Source: Psettodes erumei (lineage: Eukaryota; Chordata; Actinopteri; Pleuronectiformes; Psettodidae). Taken from it: 64,000 nt of DNA. The position numbers and the translations under genes were made by a program. The notes below the pieces were generated by a model. That model was not told the origin of the DNA. It did no database searches and saw only the letters and a program-made list of their open reading frames with translations. Shown here one piece after another: positions 11,951 to 25,291 of the stretch (the stretch's first letter is position 1; each line of letters opens with the position of its first letter). Location of the stretch: positions 263,001 to 327,000 of the forward strand of contig JAFBJZ010000324.1 of NCBI GenBank assembly GCA_016785225.1, in the 5' to 3' direction.

Positions 11951-12814
11951 CCAGCTTGTCAATCTGAATGTTTGCCTCTTGTGTTGTGATTCTCTCCACT
12001 TCAGAGTGTCCAAGGTTAGCCCGCCTTTTCTCTCCTGATAATTCACGTGCTCGTACAAGCGTGACGCCGCGGAGCCGGCACCTCCCTTCCAAGGCCGCCG
12101 GGGAGCGGCGCCGAAAAGGAAATTACTGTATAATATCAGCGTGGCGCCGATAAGAGCGGGGGGGAAGAATGGCGGCGCGGTGCAGCTCGCGACGACAATA
12201 ATATCCAGCGGTTTGTTTTGGTCTTGTTTACGGCACCTGGTCGCCGCGCGTCTTTGTGTGTCTCCTTATTAAAATGACATAATGAGACAAAACAAGTGAA
12301 CGAAAAACGTGGCGGAAGCCAAAATTCAAATTGAAAAATTGAAAACGGATAAGACCAGTGTTCATATTTTGTTTCATTTCATTGTAAAACTCAAGATAAA
12401 ATTGTTATATAAAATAACAAAAAACAAAAAGGTGGCAGTGTAAAGATCTACACTGACCAATAAAATAAATAATAACATCGATGATGTTGTCGTGTCGGGG
12501 TTGGGAGGTGCTGGGCAGCAGTCGGAGCGAGGATGCGAGGTTCTGTTTGGACCGCCCGACATGAATTATGCGCTGTTTTATTCATCACAGAACTCAGCTG
12601 ATGTAATATTGAACAGAAGAGAAGTACTGGCCTGCGGGTCGCACGGCGCAGAACCCTGTCGTAAGTGCAAAACCCGATACTGTCACATGACCCGCGTTTG
12701 CTGATGATCACCCGCGGTTGGCGGTTTAACGGCGCTCTGTCTGGAAGAAACAGCCCCTGTGCTTTCATCACGAGTTGTCGTCAATAATAGGTTTAATTAT
12801 CGTACCGCATAAAA

Positions 12815-13005
12815 ACTAGAGCTGCAGTAATTAGACAATTAACAAAAATGTTTTTAATTCTCTTCTGTTTTTTTCAAACTGCTCAACTGCCGCTTGTGTC
12901 GGGCTTTTGGAAATTTTATCAGGCAGTTTTTTTTTTTTACTATTTTATGGACAGATCAAGTAATCAATTATTTGAAAAAGATAATCCTCGTTAATGCGGT
13001 ATCAT
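12815..13005 (+). mobile_element. hAT-like non-autonomous DNA transposon relic
   Basis: It begins agagctgcagtaattagaca and contains gggcttttggaaattttatc, ctattttatggacagatcaa and gtaatcaattatttgaaaaa. These match, in order, a frequent teleost element that starts agagctgcaacgattagtcg. It is internally deleted. Confidence 0.7.
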
Positions 13006-13428
13006 TAAACAAACATGTCATCAATTCCAGCCTCATAAAAGTTTGTATCCGGTGGTGTCTCATGTTTAGTTGACTTTTACAGAATATTAGAAACTCTTGT
13101 ATTTCTGTATAATTCAACATAAACACATACACGTCTTTCTGTCTCGTCGAATCGTTCACCTTTCCTTTCCGTTCCTCTTCTCCTGTCGCGTGTACCTGTC
13201 CTCTTTTTTGTCCCGCACTTTGTCTTCATCCCCCCCCGCCCAGTGTCGCGCCGTGTTTGCCTCCCCAACGCGCCCGCACCGCTAAGTTCATCTGTCAGCC
13301 GCCCTGAGCCTTTAGCGTTTGGCTGCAAGCCTCGCAAACACGCCGGGCCTCCGATTCATTTCCTGTCTCTCTGTGTGCAGCATACAGGGGGGGGGCATTG
13401 TGCTACCCATGTCGATTGTGTTGACGGT

Positions 13429-13430
<2 letters not shown>

Positions 13431-13461
<31 letters not shown>
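13431..13461. repeat. (TG)n microsatellite
   Basis: About fifteen TG units. Confidence 0.95.
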
Positions 13462-13462
<1 letters not shown>

Positions 13463-14235
13463 GGGGAGCACTTAAAAGGTGCCGTGGGATGCAACAAAAG
13501 AGTTTTTTATAAAGATCCTCCTCCCACGAAACGTTGTTGGCCTGAGAGAGGAGCGTGCCATGTTTTATAATTAAACCACAACAGAGTCCCTCTGTTTGTG
13601 CTAATTACACTCTAATGCCCATATGGTCACTCGTTTCCACAAAGTTGAATTTATTTCTGTAAACTAAACCAGCAGGAAGCCGGCACTCCCTGCCTAAAGA
13701 TTAATGTTACCGTCCAACATGCGGTACTTTATATTTCCGTACGTGATGCACAGAAATGCGATCAGGATATAATTGTGGTGATTATGTAATTGCAGCTGGT
13801 GTGGTCGGTGGTGTAATAGACGGATGTTTTAGAGGAGCAGAGCTGTAGTCCGTCCTCATCCTCTTCAGTTCCCATTTTAAACTCCTGCTTTTGTAATTAA
13901 AAAAAATAATAAATTCTGCTTGAAGTAAATAAGAGCTGCGTAAAGGACAAAAATGAAGAACCTTGAGCTCCATGGCTGAGGGACACCTGGGAGCATTTTG
14001 AAACGCAGCCGAGTCGCCCGCTTTCTGTCGTACGTGAGCGATTCACTCCTCCTGTGGCAACGAGCCGGTTGACACGGACGATATCTATTATTGGTTTTGG
14101 TAGAGAGCCATGAAAGAGGATAGAAAGATACGGCGACAAATCAGATCGACCGAGGACTTGAGCTGACGGTGAAGGCAAAGAAGAGGGCCACTTGTTTTGG
14201 GTGTTTCAACGTGGGACGATGTGGACAGAGACTCG

Positions 14236-14257
14236 ATGATGATGATGATGATGATGA
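14236..14257. repeat. (GAT)n trinucleotide repeat
   Basis: About seven GAT units. Confidence 0.9.
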
Positions 14258-17200
14258 GTGTGAGCTCCTGAACTGAAAAACATGGAAAGGGTCACAGGTC
14301 GTCTGCTGACTGAAACCAGGGAGGAGGCTTTAGCTGCGCTTCATGGTTTTAGTGAAGAAAACCAGAACATCTCAAACAGATGAGACGTCAACGGGATGGA
14401 CGGGATTAGGTTGGATTACGTTGGACGTGGCACGGACACCTGTGTGACCTGGAGTATGGCAAACACAGATTACAGAGTTGCAGGTGATAACCAGGTAACC
14501 ATGTTAGAAAGCTTATGAACCGGACGTGTTGCAGGGCGTGAATCTCAAACAAAGGAAGAGGAGCTGCCTTGATATTTGATATTATATCACGGATCACACT
14601 GCACCAGGATTGTACAATCATCGAAGTTGGGGGGGGGGCATGCCATTCCAGTGATGGAGGAGGAAGGACGTGGAATCCGAGCGGCGTCCCTCCTCTCGTC
14701 AGAGTCGAGTGGCGAAGGTCGAGCGTCGAGGAGGCGAGCTCGAGCAGATGGGAGATGAAGGAGCCACCTCGGGGAATTCTTCATGTTTCAAAGTGTAAAC
14801 GACTGAGCGAGGTCAAAAGCTGGCGTTTCACGACGTTTACCCCCAATTCACGCCGCGGCTCTCTCTAAGGGGGGGGGGCTTTCATCTCGACTCTGACAAA
14901 GAAGAGTCATTTTATTTTTTTCTATTTCCCGCCCGCCTGAATGGCTAAATGTGGATTAAAGTTTGCAGAGTGCAGGTGCGAACAGTTTCAGACCAGTCTC
15001 CATTAAACAAACATTTTAGGAACTTATCTAAAAGTAAATGGAAAATGCAGTTAAATAATTAGAGCTTAAATTAAGTTATAAGCAGCTAACTTTATAACAT
15101 CAATTACATTACAACGGGGAGCCAAAGGGAAGCAGCAGGCGTGGCCCCACATGGGTGGGGGGGGATTTACACGAGGCGGGAAAGTAAGATATTTTGCCTG
15201 AATGTGAAAATGAAACTTTTATATTGCGTTACTCCGGTGTGAGACAGTTTTATATAAAAAAAAACCAACCCAAAAGCATTCAGCATCTCGTGACACACAA
15301 ATCTTTTTGCCATGTTTCAGACTGAGCTAGCCAGGGAGAGCCACATCCAGTTCTCGTCTGAGGTCGGGGGGGAGACGGAGCATAAAACATCTCCGTAAAT
15401 GCAGAAGCGCAGCCAGAGTTCCCCCCGTGGACACGTCCGGGGACAGGCGAGGGTCAGAGGGTTTTACAGCAGCTGTCAGGTTCTCTGGAGACGGGAGCGG
15501 GAAGCTGATTGGATTAATGCATTTACCTCCAGGATCTTACAGTGCGGCCTATGTGAAATGTTGGCTGCCTGGGGAAATGTACGGTCCTGTGGTTCGGGAT
15601 GTGGGGTGGGGGGTGGGGGGGGGCGGGCGGAGGCGAGAATGTGCTGAGTCGGACAGGAACCAGCACGATGCTGGGACCAGGTTACGATATTGTCCAGGAC
15701 TTGTAGGTGGCGTATTGATTTCTTCTCTTCTGACCGTGAGCGGTTGAAGCTTCAGACGAAAAGAAGAGGGTGAGAGATCTCTTGAGTAAGAATAATGTCG
15801 CTGGCATTATCCGGGTTCTCGGAGCTGGAACGCATCCAGGCCCCCGGAGCTAGAGTGGATCGGCCCGGGACGTAGCTAACATGCACGCTGCGTTTAAATT
15901 TGATATTTCTATTTGGCCGTTTATGTTTTTACTCGACCAGAGCCGGGATAAAAGCTGCACCCCCTGTAGCAAGCGAACGAGGCGCCTACCATTTGACCCA
16001 CACTGCAGCAGAGACGGGTGCATTCGTTTGTCGTGTTCGGCGCCGATCCGAAAGTCAGCGCCGCAAAGTTCTGTGTTGACATTTCATTAATCCAACCACC
16101 TGCCTTAATCTGCCGCCAGCCTGGGCGCTCTGCACCGTGTCAAACAGCCTGTTAGCATTCAGCTGCTAGCTGCTGGAACACACACAGGAGAGGTGGTTCA
16201 GACGAAGATGACGGACAGATGGAAATAAAGAATCAGCGAGTCACGCGGGGCTAATTGTAGTCAAACAGGAAGAAGTCACTGATGCCTGTGTGACCATAAA
16301 GCCTTCTTCACCGATGCACCTCAGCATGTGAGGGAGCTTATCCGGCTCCACCGCATGCCGGTGCGTACGCTTTTCTTCTGGCTGACCTCGCCTGGTGGGA
16401 GTCTCTGCAGACCACCCAGATGAGGACATTAACCGCGTCTGACTTTGCGCCGGACTCCCGGCGGACTCGCTCTCGCCGAATCGCACTCTCCTCTCCTGGA
16501 GTAGCTCCGCTCCTTCCGAACGGAGCGAATCCCATAATCCCTCCAGGTGGGAAGCAATCCTCTGCTGGCGGGGAGACAGGAGGGCAAGCAGGAATAATGC
16601 GGGGAGGGCGAGGGGAGGTTGGAGAGAACGGCGCCTTACAAAAACGAGGTAGAGGAGCGAAGGCGTCTTTGTGGCGAGAAGAAGGGGAGGACGGCTGGTG
16701 CTGTGCCCGTACAGTCGGAGGGTTTTTATCCCAGTTTAATACTGCAACTCCACAACACTTCCACACACAACAACAGCCGCGAACCGTGGATCTCTGGGCA
16801 TGTTGTGTTGTCTGGTGCCGTCTTATTCTCATTCCTGTGGATGAAATATGGATGAGATGTTTCCTGTAGAGCTGCAGTGACGAATTCAGAAAGTTTCAAA
16901 ACCTCAGCTGACCAGAATACAGAGCTGCAGTCGTTGTTTATGCAGGTTTGCTCTCTAACTACTCCTCCATAGTTTTGCAAATAAGGACATGTTGGAAAAG
17001 TAATTATCACAGTTTTTCTACCTGTTCCAACAGTAATTGCCTTTTTTAAAAACATGACTAGAAATAGATGCACTTAAAGTAAGAGAAGTGATGAAAAAGC
17101 TTTCGATAAATAACTTAGTTTTTTGCAGCGTGATCGCGCTCAAGGGTCGACTCGGGAGACACTTTATGTGACAGTTTGACAGCGGTGCAGACAAACATCT

Positions 17201-19949
17201 GCAGTGGATGACTGTAGGGGAAAAAGCAAGCAACCTGAAGATAGCTGCCAAATACCAGGACTGGTTCTGACCGGTCATAAGCTGGTACCAATGTGTGACC
17301 AATGCTCTGTACCCGTCCCCAAAGACAACTAAAGCCGGTCAGAACCTTCTCCACATTTAGCGGTAAGAGGGATTGACACCATCAGGACACGCTCGCTCTA
17401 AAAGCTTTGGAGAGAGCCGCCGCCAACCCATGATCCACAATGTCCAGTCTGGTTCTGGCTCATTTCGCTGTCACTGCGGTCGGTAAGAATGCCGAGCACT
17501 GGCTTTTAGCCCGCCCGACAAGTTTTAATGTTCAGGTGGAGCCAGGGTCCGTCTGCCAAATTTGCCTGGATCGCCCACCGTCCTTTGTGCTGCTCTGCCT
17601 TTGTGACATCCCGTCTGTTGTTCGACTGGATGTTAATTGTGCATGTCAGCTGTAAAGGGCTTGGCGGCAACGCTGACCCCCCCTCTCCCGGTCAATGGCT
17701 TTGATCCCAGCTGATGCTGCCATCGGTTTTGATCGGTTCGGGTCCTCCGGCGCTCCCGCCAAAGCAGTTCCATTTTGATGTGATTCTCCATCCTGGTCTC
17801 CAGTCCGGTGTGGGCCTGTTATTAGTTCATTCACATTAAAAGCGGTCCGTCTGGTCGGTCCAGAACTTGCGGAGGAACTGGGAGGGTTTGCAGGCATGTC
17901 TACAAAAGTTCTCGCACAAGAAGCAGACTGCTGGTACTAAATCAGCGCTGTCTTCTGGTTCAGTGCGTTCAGACTTATGTCTGTCAACACGCAGCCGTGT
18001 GCATGGGGTTTTCTGTTTGTGTGTGGAAAATGGGAATGTTTTGAAAATGCTGGCATCAGAGAGGTGGGTTATCCTGCAGAATCGGTTTGAGAAGTTTTCT
18101 TTCAGGAAACGGGGGGAAACTTCGCCAACCCATGCGAATCCCCGCCCGACGACTGCCACCTTCCATGAAGGAGCGAGCGCCGAACCTCTCAGAGCCACCT
18201 TTAATGTCGACGGGGGGTAAGCGCTTGATATTCCAAAGGTTTTTTGGGCTGAGTTTCACTTTAATGATGCATTCAGGAAATGGATATGAAGGTGGATATA
18301 TATATTTTTTGGTTTTAAGCCCGACAGCAACTCCAGCTGCCAAAACATATCACTGTCAGTTTGTGCTGTCAGGATGTCGCTTCGCGTTCATCCACTAACA
18401 CTACGGGAGAGAATGTGACGATACAAAATGAGACTTTCACGGCTTTTTTTGGTCATGTATGTGCTGGCGACAGCCAAATCCTCCTTTACTGTTGTTATCG
18501 ACACGTATGTGAAAAATGGAGAAGATAATATGGATGAAGTCACACTTTTTCCAGCCAAACGAGCACAACGCTGACTTGCTGTCCTTAACGGCAATATGCA
18601 ATGTAACAACCACGTCAAAGAAAGCTGCTGTTTTGGGTGCAGTGCGTGTACTCTGGGAGTGAAGGTGCCATAATATTTTATTATACTCTGTTGTGCCAGA
18701 AGCAGTAAACAGACACATCATCGCTTGTACTCAACTGGGAACACAGTAAGTGCTGCATAAATATAGCTGAAATGATTCCCGGTCAGGCAGCCTCATTGTG
18801 AAGCTGTCTGTGTACACAGGGAACACATATATATATATACTGTAGCTTATGTGCTGAAACTCTTTTTTCCTATCTTCAGTGAAGTGCATTCACACACAAT
18901 GGGATTTGCGTTGAAAAGCTCTCTGACTGAAAACACTTTGATATTCTCCGTACAATGACTCTAAAAGGCCTTTTCTCTCGCTTCCGTTGTGGACATGCCA
19001 GGAAGAGCTTTGGGTTGTTTGAGACTTGGAGGGACACAAAGCGGTGGCGAGCAGGAAAAACAGCCTTGGCGCTGAATCCCGTCCGCACCGATGCCGGCTG
19101 ATTCACAGTGCGCTCGGTTTACTGAAGCCGCGCTGCAAATCAACGGCAAAATGTAAAGGTTGTTATTGATAAGAGAAGGGAAAGATATAAATTTGATCTT
19201 TAATTAAGGGACGTGCGAAGCTCCTGGCTCTGGATTTGAAAAGTGCAACGTGACCATTGAGGCTGCACCATGTGTGATTAGATCTGAGGTGATGAGAAGT
19301 TCATGAAGGAGAGCACTGTGTAGGACACCTACAAATGGAGTCGCTCGTGGAATTAGCGTGAGGAATGATAAACTTCAAAGTTATGTTGTCGACGGCGCGT
19401 TATTAACTCCCCCTTGTCCAGGACTTTGACGTCCCCAGCCCTGATGCAGTATGACAGCTAAGTCACCGGAGTGAATGAAAGATGTCCAGGTAAGGTTCCC
19501 TGTGGGACACCAGCTGCCGACATTGTGGCGCATGCATCGCCTTCTAATCTTGCTATAAATAAAAAGTTGATTGACTTGAGGTCGTGCACAGTATTGAAGT
19601 GTGCATCTTAAAGACACAAGTTCAAAAAAGATCAACGTCATGATCGGATGTGTGCGTGGGCGTTTAATGAACGAGGCCCAGTTTATTCTGTGAAGGAGGC
19701 CCGGTTTCATCTCTCGCTGCACAGATGAGATATGATTCACTGGTTTTTCTGTCCATTTTCAAAAGGAAAAACCCATCTGCTAGTGACCTAGACGCTATAA
19801 TTTGAGTATCTCATCTCTTTTAATGCGTTTACAGCGACACTTTGCCTGATTGTGTCAAAACATTGTTGAAGCTGACATGAGTAACACAGGCACTTTTAAT
19901 TGCCTGACCTCGACCGCAGTGTATTTCCCATATATGGACATTGTTTGGT

Positions 19950-20000
19950 AACAATGGGGGTAAATATTTGCTGTACTTGAGTATTTCGTCTGATACTTCA
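19950..20000 (+). mobile_element. Fragment related to the 7.2 kb repeat (copy 3)
   Basis: Only a short core is recognisable (tgctgtacttgagtatttcg), in the same orientation as copy 2. Confidence 0.35.
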
Positions 20001-20345
20001 GATTTCAAACTTGAACTCTGTTTTCCTCTCGTCTAAAAGTCAGTCTAGTATCTGTTTGTTCCTGATTAGTGGAGAAAAACCAGCAGGAGTTCCTGGTACA
20101 ACATGATGCGCTGCACCTGCTCTTTCACCCCCCCCAAAAAACAAATAAATAAACAGGAGCAGGTAGAGGCTGTTGTTTGAAGGGTCCCTGCCCCCACCTG
20201 CATCATTAAACACTATCTGACAAGTTTGTTTGTGATTAGCTCGTTCGTAGCGCCGCTGTGCCTGAGTTTACAGCACCTTTCTGTTCGGACTCCCCCCGGG
20301 GCGGCCCGTCAGACGTCTCACAGCCAACACAGAAGCAGTTTTTAC

Positions 20346-20465
20346 CTGTCTTGGGGTCGACGGAAAAGTAGGGCTGTCCCTCCAGGATGCTGTAAACTAT
20401 CTTGGCGCTGTTCCCGTAGGTCGGGTCGTCTGTGTCTGAAGCTGTCACCTGGAAAACCGACGTCC
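20346..20465 (-). CDS. cdh18: cdh18-like coding exon 4: EC2, first part
   Basis: The exon is 120 bp, the expected type II length. The acceptor is ctgtgcag|gg and the donor is g|gtaaaa, both splitting Gly codons. It encodes TSVFQVTASDTDDPTYGNSA and then the IVYSILEGQPYFSVDPKTG segment, one of the most conserved stretches of type II EC2. The frame joins cleanly to the exons on both sides. Confidence 0.95.
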
Positions 20466-22364
20466 CTGCACAGAGACGGAACAAACGCTGTGATTTCGTA
20501 CTGATTTCATTCCACTGACTACAGCGTTCTCATCTTGCTCCAACGTTCCCAAATAGCTCCACCGGGTGTGGTTATAGGAACACACACATTTGACCACAAC
20601 AACACACTTACTTTTTAATAATACGCCTTAATTTGACATACATTATTTTGACCGCTCGTATCTGATTCCCTGGATTAGCCCAGCGGAGCTAACTGCATAG
20701 CCCCCAAGCTGCGCAGCCAATTTAGCAGGAGTGCACATTTAGAGAAGTAATAGCGATTTAGAGAAGATTGATTTGACATTATTCTCATTTAAAAAAAAAA
20801 AAAAGAAAAAGAAAAAAAGAAAGAAGCTAAATGCAATGGCGGGTTATCCAGTGGAACATTACGAGGAGTACACAGATGAGGAGCTATATCAAATGGGAAG
20901 TGTCATTTGTGGCGTTGCTGTGGTTACTGCTCCCCACAGCAGACTGAGGAGGAAAGAAAATACACTGCTGCAGAGACACAGGTGAGTCGTGAGATCAGTG
21001 TAACACCACCCGTCAAAATCAGCGGGAAGAAGATCAGCAGATCTTTGGGGCTCGATTCTATGATTGGGTTTTTTTAATATTCACTTTTTGTTTTAGGGGG
21101 TTCATGCTGTTGGAAAAAAACAAAAGTCCATAGTTTAATTTTTGCTTTCAACTCATGGTTTTCGTCAACAAGTCCACGACACCTGAGCAAACAGCATCAT
21201 CTGCTGATGAAGATTATGATATGTGGTTAAAAGCTCTGGTAAAAGCTTGTGTCGACTTTGTGTAATATAATTCTGTCCTTTGCACTTGGGCCAAATCTGT
21301 ATTGTTGACGCATTTCTTGACATGAAATGACAGGTTCTAGCATCTACGTCGTCGCTCAGAGAAACACATTAGATCACCAGCGAGCCCGAACATCAAGCGT
21401 AACTTCGCCACTGATGCTCCGGCCTCTGATTAAAATCTAAAATGAAAACCGAGCCACGGCCCGTTTTCTTTAACAGCAAGAAAACATCTTGTTTCTATGT
21501 TGCCACGACACACTAAATCCACCGCTCCAAAAAATGTATGATGGGAAAAAAAAAGTAGGCGCTGCAGTAAAGAGCCACAGCCCATTAGCCTGAGCATGTA
21601 GCAGCAGACAGGAGAAGCCAAAGCCTTTATGCGTCTCATTCATCATGGCAGACCTGCGCTGCATTTGTTCTCATGGCCAAGGGAGCGTGAAATGTGACGC
21701 TCAGGTTAAATTAAGGTTCCTGCAGTGTTTTCTCTTAATGACAAACAATTTTCTTGTTGTCGTGTTTTTCTTGTTAGTGGAACTAGTGGAACAAAACCTC
21801 TATCATTCATCGACCAGCCTTAAGTGTGATCCCTATTTGATATATATATATATGGGGTTGCATTGGTCAATTCATCCAGTGTGAAGTTAGTAGCTAGCAT
21901 GTTGCTAACTCTACTTACGCTGTTAGTGGCGGCTGGTTTGAGGACTGGAGGCCGACGGGAATGCTTTTACATTCTGAACATATCTGGATCTTTAAGTTTA
22001 AGTCTGTCTCGTTTCTGTCACAAATAGTAGTTTGTGGAATGTTGCAGAGTTACAGGTTTTCGCTGGGGGGTTGCAGGGTGGTGGTGGCAGCAGCGGCAGC
22101 AGCTGCTGCGGGACTTGCCACTTGCCACATGACATCTCACCCCCAAAATACACTTCGGGCGCGAAGTCTGAGCGCACGGCACTGCGCAGATTCGGCACGT
22201 TCGCTCGACCCGCTGAGCCCGCAGAAACAACATTACCTTTAGCACGAATGGCGCTGATTTTACCTCTTTGCGTGGAGAGCACTTCTGGGCTCGTGATCAC
22301 AGTTGTGTAATGTCTGCCATGGTGCAGGTAAACCTGCATGAGAGTACATTATAGTTCATCTATA

Positions 22365-22475
22365 TATGCATCCATTCAAGTGCTGTACTTAAGTGCTATT
22401 TGCTCGAGTACTTCCATATCATACTGCTACATAGGTTGTCAATTGAAACAGGGAGCTTTTTACTCCAAGTAGAAG
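22365..22475 (+). mobile_element. Short relic related to the 7.2 kb repeat (copy 2)
   Basis: The stretch tgctgtacttaagtgctatt, then gctcgagtacttccatatca and tactgctacatagg, resembles the opposite orientation of the repeat at 7200-7433. Confidence 0.5.
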
Positions 22476-23379
22476 ACATACAGTATGTGAGACACATTGG
22501 TGAAGCTCGTATTAGTTTCTCCTCCTGCTGTCAGCAGTTAATCCTCTTGACATACAGCCTAATGCAGAGTTAGAGTGACAAATAGCTGCCCCTGTTCATT
22601 AAACGGCAATCAACAGCGCTGATCTGCCTGTTTACACAGCTCGTGTGTTTCTGCGCCGACGGCCGCCGCCTTTAACCCACAAATCCAAAGGGACCAACAG
22701 TAACAGAGGAATGGCCGAAAGAAGCAGAAGACAGAGAGGAAGATGTGTGAAAGCACAGGGGATCAGACCGGTGTGAGAGATGGGATGTGTCGACGAAGAG
22801 GAGCAGAACGGGGGTGAAGATACAGAGAGAGATGAAGGACACTGGCAGAGCCAGACGGTGAGAGAAAAAACCCTCAATATGGATGGATAGACAAATCTCT
22901 TTCCATGCTGGTATGACTGACTGTTGCCTTGGCAATGGCCGGCCAAATCAGTCGTCGATTTTATTTTCTTTATTCATGCTCCCTCTGGTAAGCAGTTCTG
23001 CAGTGTACTGGACTTTATTTCGAAGAGAAGAAAAAATGGAAGCTACGTCGGGCCGTTTGGACGGTGGAAGAAGCTGTGGGAGTTTTGGCTAAGTTATGGC
23101 CATTAATGGATATATTGTTATGTCCCTGTTTTTTATTCTATAACTGTAAGAACAGACTCAACCCCAACCCCTGGCTACACTGAAGGCAGTGATGGGATGT
23201 TTTCCTCCTTTGGCCGTTGGCAGTATTTTGTCTTTTGTTTGGTGACTGCAACCATCTTACCGCAGTAGTTAGCAAAGTTACATCAAAAATGACGACTCTG
23301 CTGATGGAAAACTGAGTCTGCTTTTTCCCTTTGTATATCACGCCATTGTCGGGGGGAGACTTTTGTATCTCTTGTTCAC

Positions 23380-23740
23380 ATTAAAAAAAACAACAACTCT
23401 GTCTGTTGCTGGTCCTTTCTCTGCTACACTTTACATCTCCAACCTTCTGGTTCTGGTTCTTCTGCTCAACACGCTCAGCTACAATTATTCTGATTCGTCC
23501 ATCTCTCCCCTCTCTTCCTCTCTGAATGCAGAGCCTGGTTCTGCCCAAGGTCTGTATTTGTTTAAAAGGGAGTTCTTCCTCTCGGCCGTCGCTGAGTGCC
23601 GGCTTGTGGGGGAACGATAGTTCCCTGTAAATAATATTAGGAAGAGTACGGTCTAGACCTGCTCCATATGAAGTGCCCAGAGATTACTTCTGTTATGATT
23701 TGGCGCTGTATAAATAAAGCTCGACTTGACGAAGACGGGT
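23380..23740 (+). mobile_element. Teleost SINE/LINE-tail repeat relic
   Basis: It carries gcctggttctgcccaaggt, aaaagggagttcttcctctc, ggtctagacctgctccatatg and gatttggcgctgtataaata. These are consecutive landmarks of a very common acanthomorph interspersed repeat that ends in a short A-rich tandem tail. Confidence 0.75.
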
Positions 23741-24996
23741 AAGACAGACGGTGAAATGTTGCTGAAGTTTCGGCTCATCTTCACGCCCTGTCTATTTTCC
23801 CACCGCCGTGTTGCTTGATTGATGATGGGGATTAGCGAGAGGGCCCTCGACTAATCCCGACGGCAGCGGAAACACTGTGAATATGCATATGTTTTTTTGG
23901 GGGTAAAGATCCGGGTGACAAGTTTTTGTGTCCCCGAAGGACGGAACTCACAGAGTGCTCGATGAAAGCTGCTAAAAAAGAAAAATCTGGTTCAAATTCA
24001 GAAATGCTACTAACATTGAACGTCATCCCGATGGCAGCCTGGAGCACTTCCAGTGTTTTGACTGCTTTTCCTGCCATTCTCTTTTTGTTATGTGTTTTTA
24101 ATGGGTGTGTTTCTCGTCATTAAAATTCTTCTCATGGCAGGACTGAAAATGAAACATATTCTCACATGGTTTTTCTGCCTGTTCTGGCCTTTGCAGTTCT
24201 CTTAACACGGTTGCCGCTGTTGTATGCGGTTATACTGCGTGACTTATTGGGGATTTGGGGTATTTTTTTTCCCTGTGTCTTTGTTTTAGTATTTGCAGCG
24301 TTTTCGAACTCGTAGCACATTTCTCTTAATGTCTGCGCTCTCGCTCTTATGTTTGCTTTATCCTTAGGCGCCGCTGTCGACGAGCATTTAATATGACATC
24401 TAAATATTGCCAAAATCCACAAGCAGAAGAGGCTTTGCATGAGCAAGAGGCATCCTCGGCTGTGCAGACACTCTTCGCACAAACCGTTCTCCATCCATGC
24501 GTGCTGGGGCTGCTCTGTTCTCTAGCGCTGTGGAGTTAGCAGCTATGACTGGCGACATCATGATGTCTTCACTGCATTTCATGTGGTGACAACTATTTGT
24601 CCAAATACACTCAGTCGCATATCTTGCATATCTTCTAACATGTGGCAGGTTAGGTGTTACCACAACATCAGCTCATCAGCTCATATCACATATCTAGGAT
24701 CATTGAAACTGTAAACAAACGTATTTGTTCTCTGCGAAGGCAGATTATTTTTCTAATTTTCGGGATGGCTTCCTCGTTGTTACACTGTACTGCAAAACTG
24801 AATGCAAAATTCAATTATCTCAGTGCTGCCATTAGTTTCTGCAGAGTGTTTTTCAGGTAAACAAACCTGATGGCCTATAGACATTTTATCATGTCATTGC
24901 ATTAAAATGACTGTAGGGTTGGTACGGTAAGTGATGACTCACCAGGGCTTTCAGTGGAGTCATTATTACCACCAAGTCAATGTCAGGCTGTCTTAC

Positions 24997-25291
24997 CAAC
25001 ATCAGACATTTCCGGCACCGTGGCGGCGAACGGTCCATCGGGGAACGTCGGCGCGTTGTCGTTGACATCCTGGACCTTGATGATGAACTCCGACTCGGCC
25101 TCCAACGAGCGGTTTGTCCGCCGGTCGATGGCCTTTGCGTGTAGGACGTACTGAGACTTCTTCTCTCGGTCCAGGCTCTTGGCGGCGTGGATGTCGCCCG
25201 TCGTCTCGTCAATGACGAAGACGGACCCGGCCCCCTCGCCGGACAGGATGTAGCGCACGGAGCCGTCGCCCTTGTCAGAGTTGGAGTGGAG
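24997..25291 (-). CDS. cdh18: cdh18-like coding exon 3: most of EC1 and the EC1-EC2 linker
   Basis: The exon is 295 bp, the length I recall for this exon in type II cadherins. The acceptor is ...tctccag before CTCCACTCC (Leu-His-Ser), and the donor is g|gtaaga, splitting a Gly codon. The protein begins LHSNSDKGDGSVRYILSGEG and continues through TGDIHAAKSLDRE, where LDRE is a calcium-ligand motif. It ends at the linker DVNDNAPTF followed by VPEMSDVG. It follows the first coding exon after an intron of about 16.1 kb. No stop or frameshift is present. Confidence 0.95.

Larger units (their letters stand above)
6285..20345 (-). other. cdh18-like intron 4 (about 14.1 kb)
   Basis: Donor gtaaaa, acceptor cctcag. 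It carries (CA)n or (GT)n arrays at 8.37, 10.57, 11.93 and 13.43 kb, a GGGCC pentamer array at 8.56 kb, a (GAT)n at 14.24 kb, and DNA-transposon-like relics at 7.2-7.43, 12.82-13.0 and 19.95-20.0 kb. No coding exon was recognised. Confidence 0.6.
20466..24996 (-). other. cdh18-like intron 3 (about 4.5 kb)
   Basis: Donor gtaaga, acceptor gtgcag. It holds an L2/SINE-type teleost repeat relic at 23.38-23.74 kb and a diverged relic at 22.37-22.47 kb. No coding exon was recognised. Confidence 0.6.

Noticed and set aside
16338..16869. Opposite-strand frames of 164 and 149 codons
   Set aside because: GC-rich stretch with few stops. Neither frame shows a recognisable motif or splice context.
22075..22115. 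GCAGCAGCGGCAGCAGCTGCTG as a triplet-expansion coding repeat
   Set aside because: Too short and interrupted. No exon signals, and it sits inside an intron.
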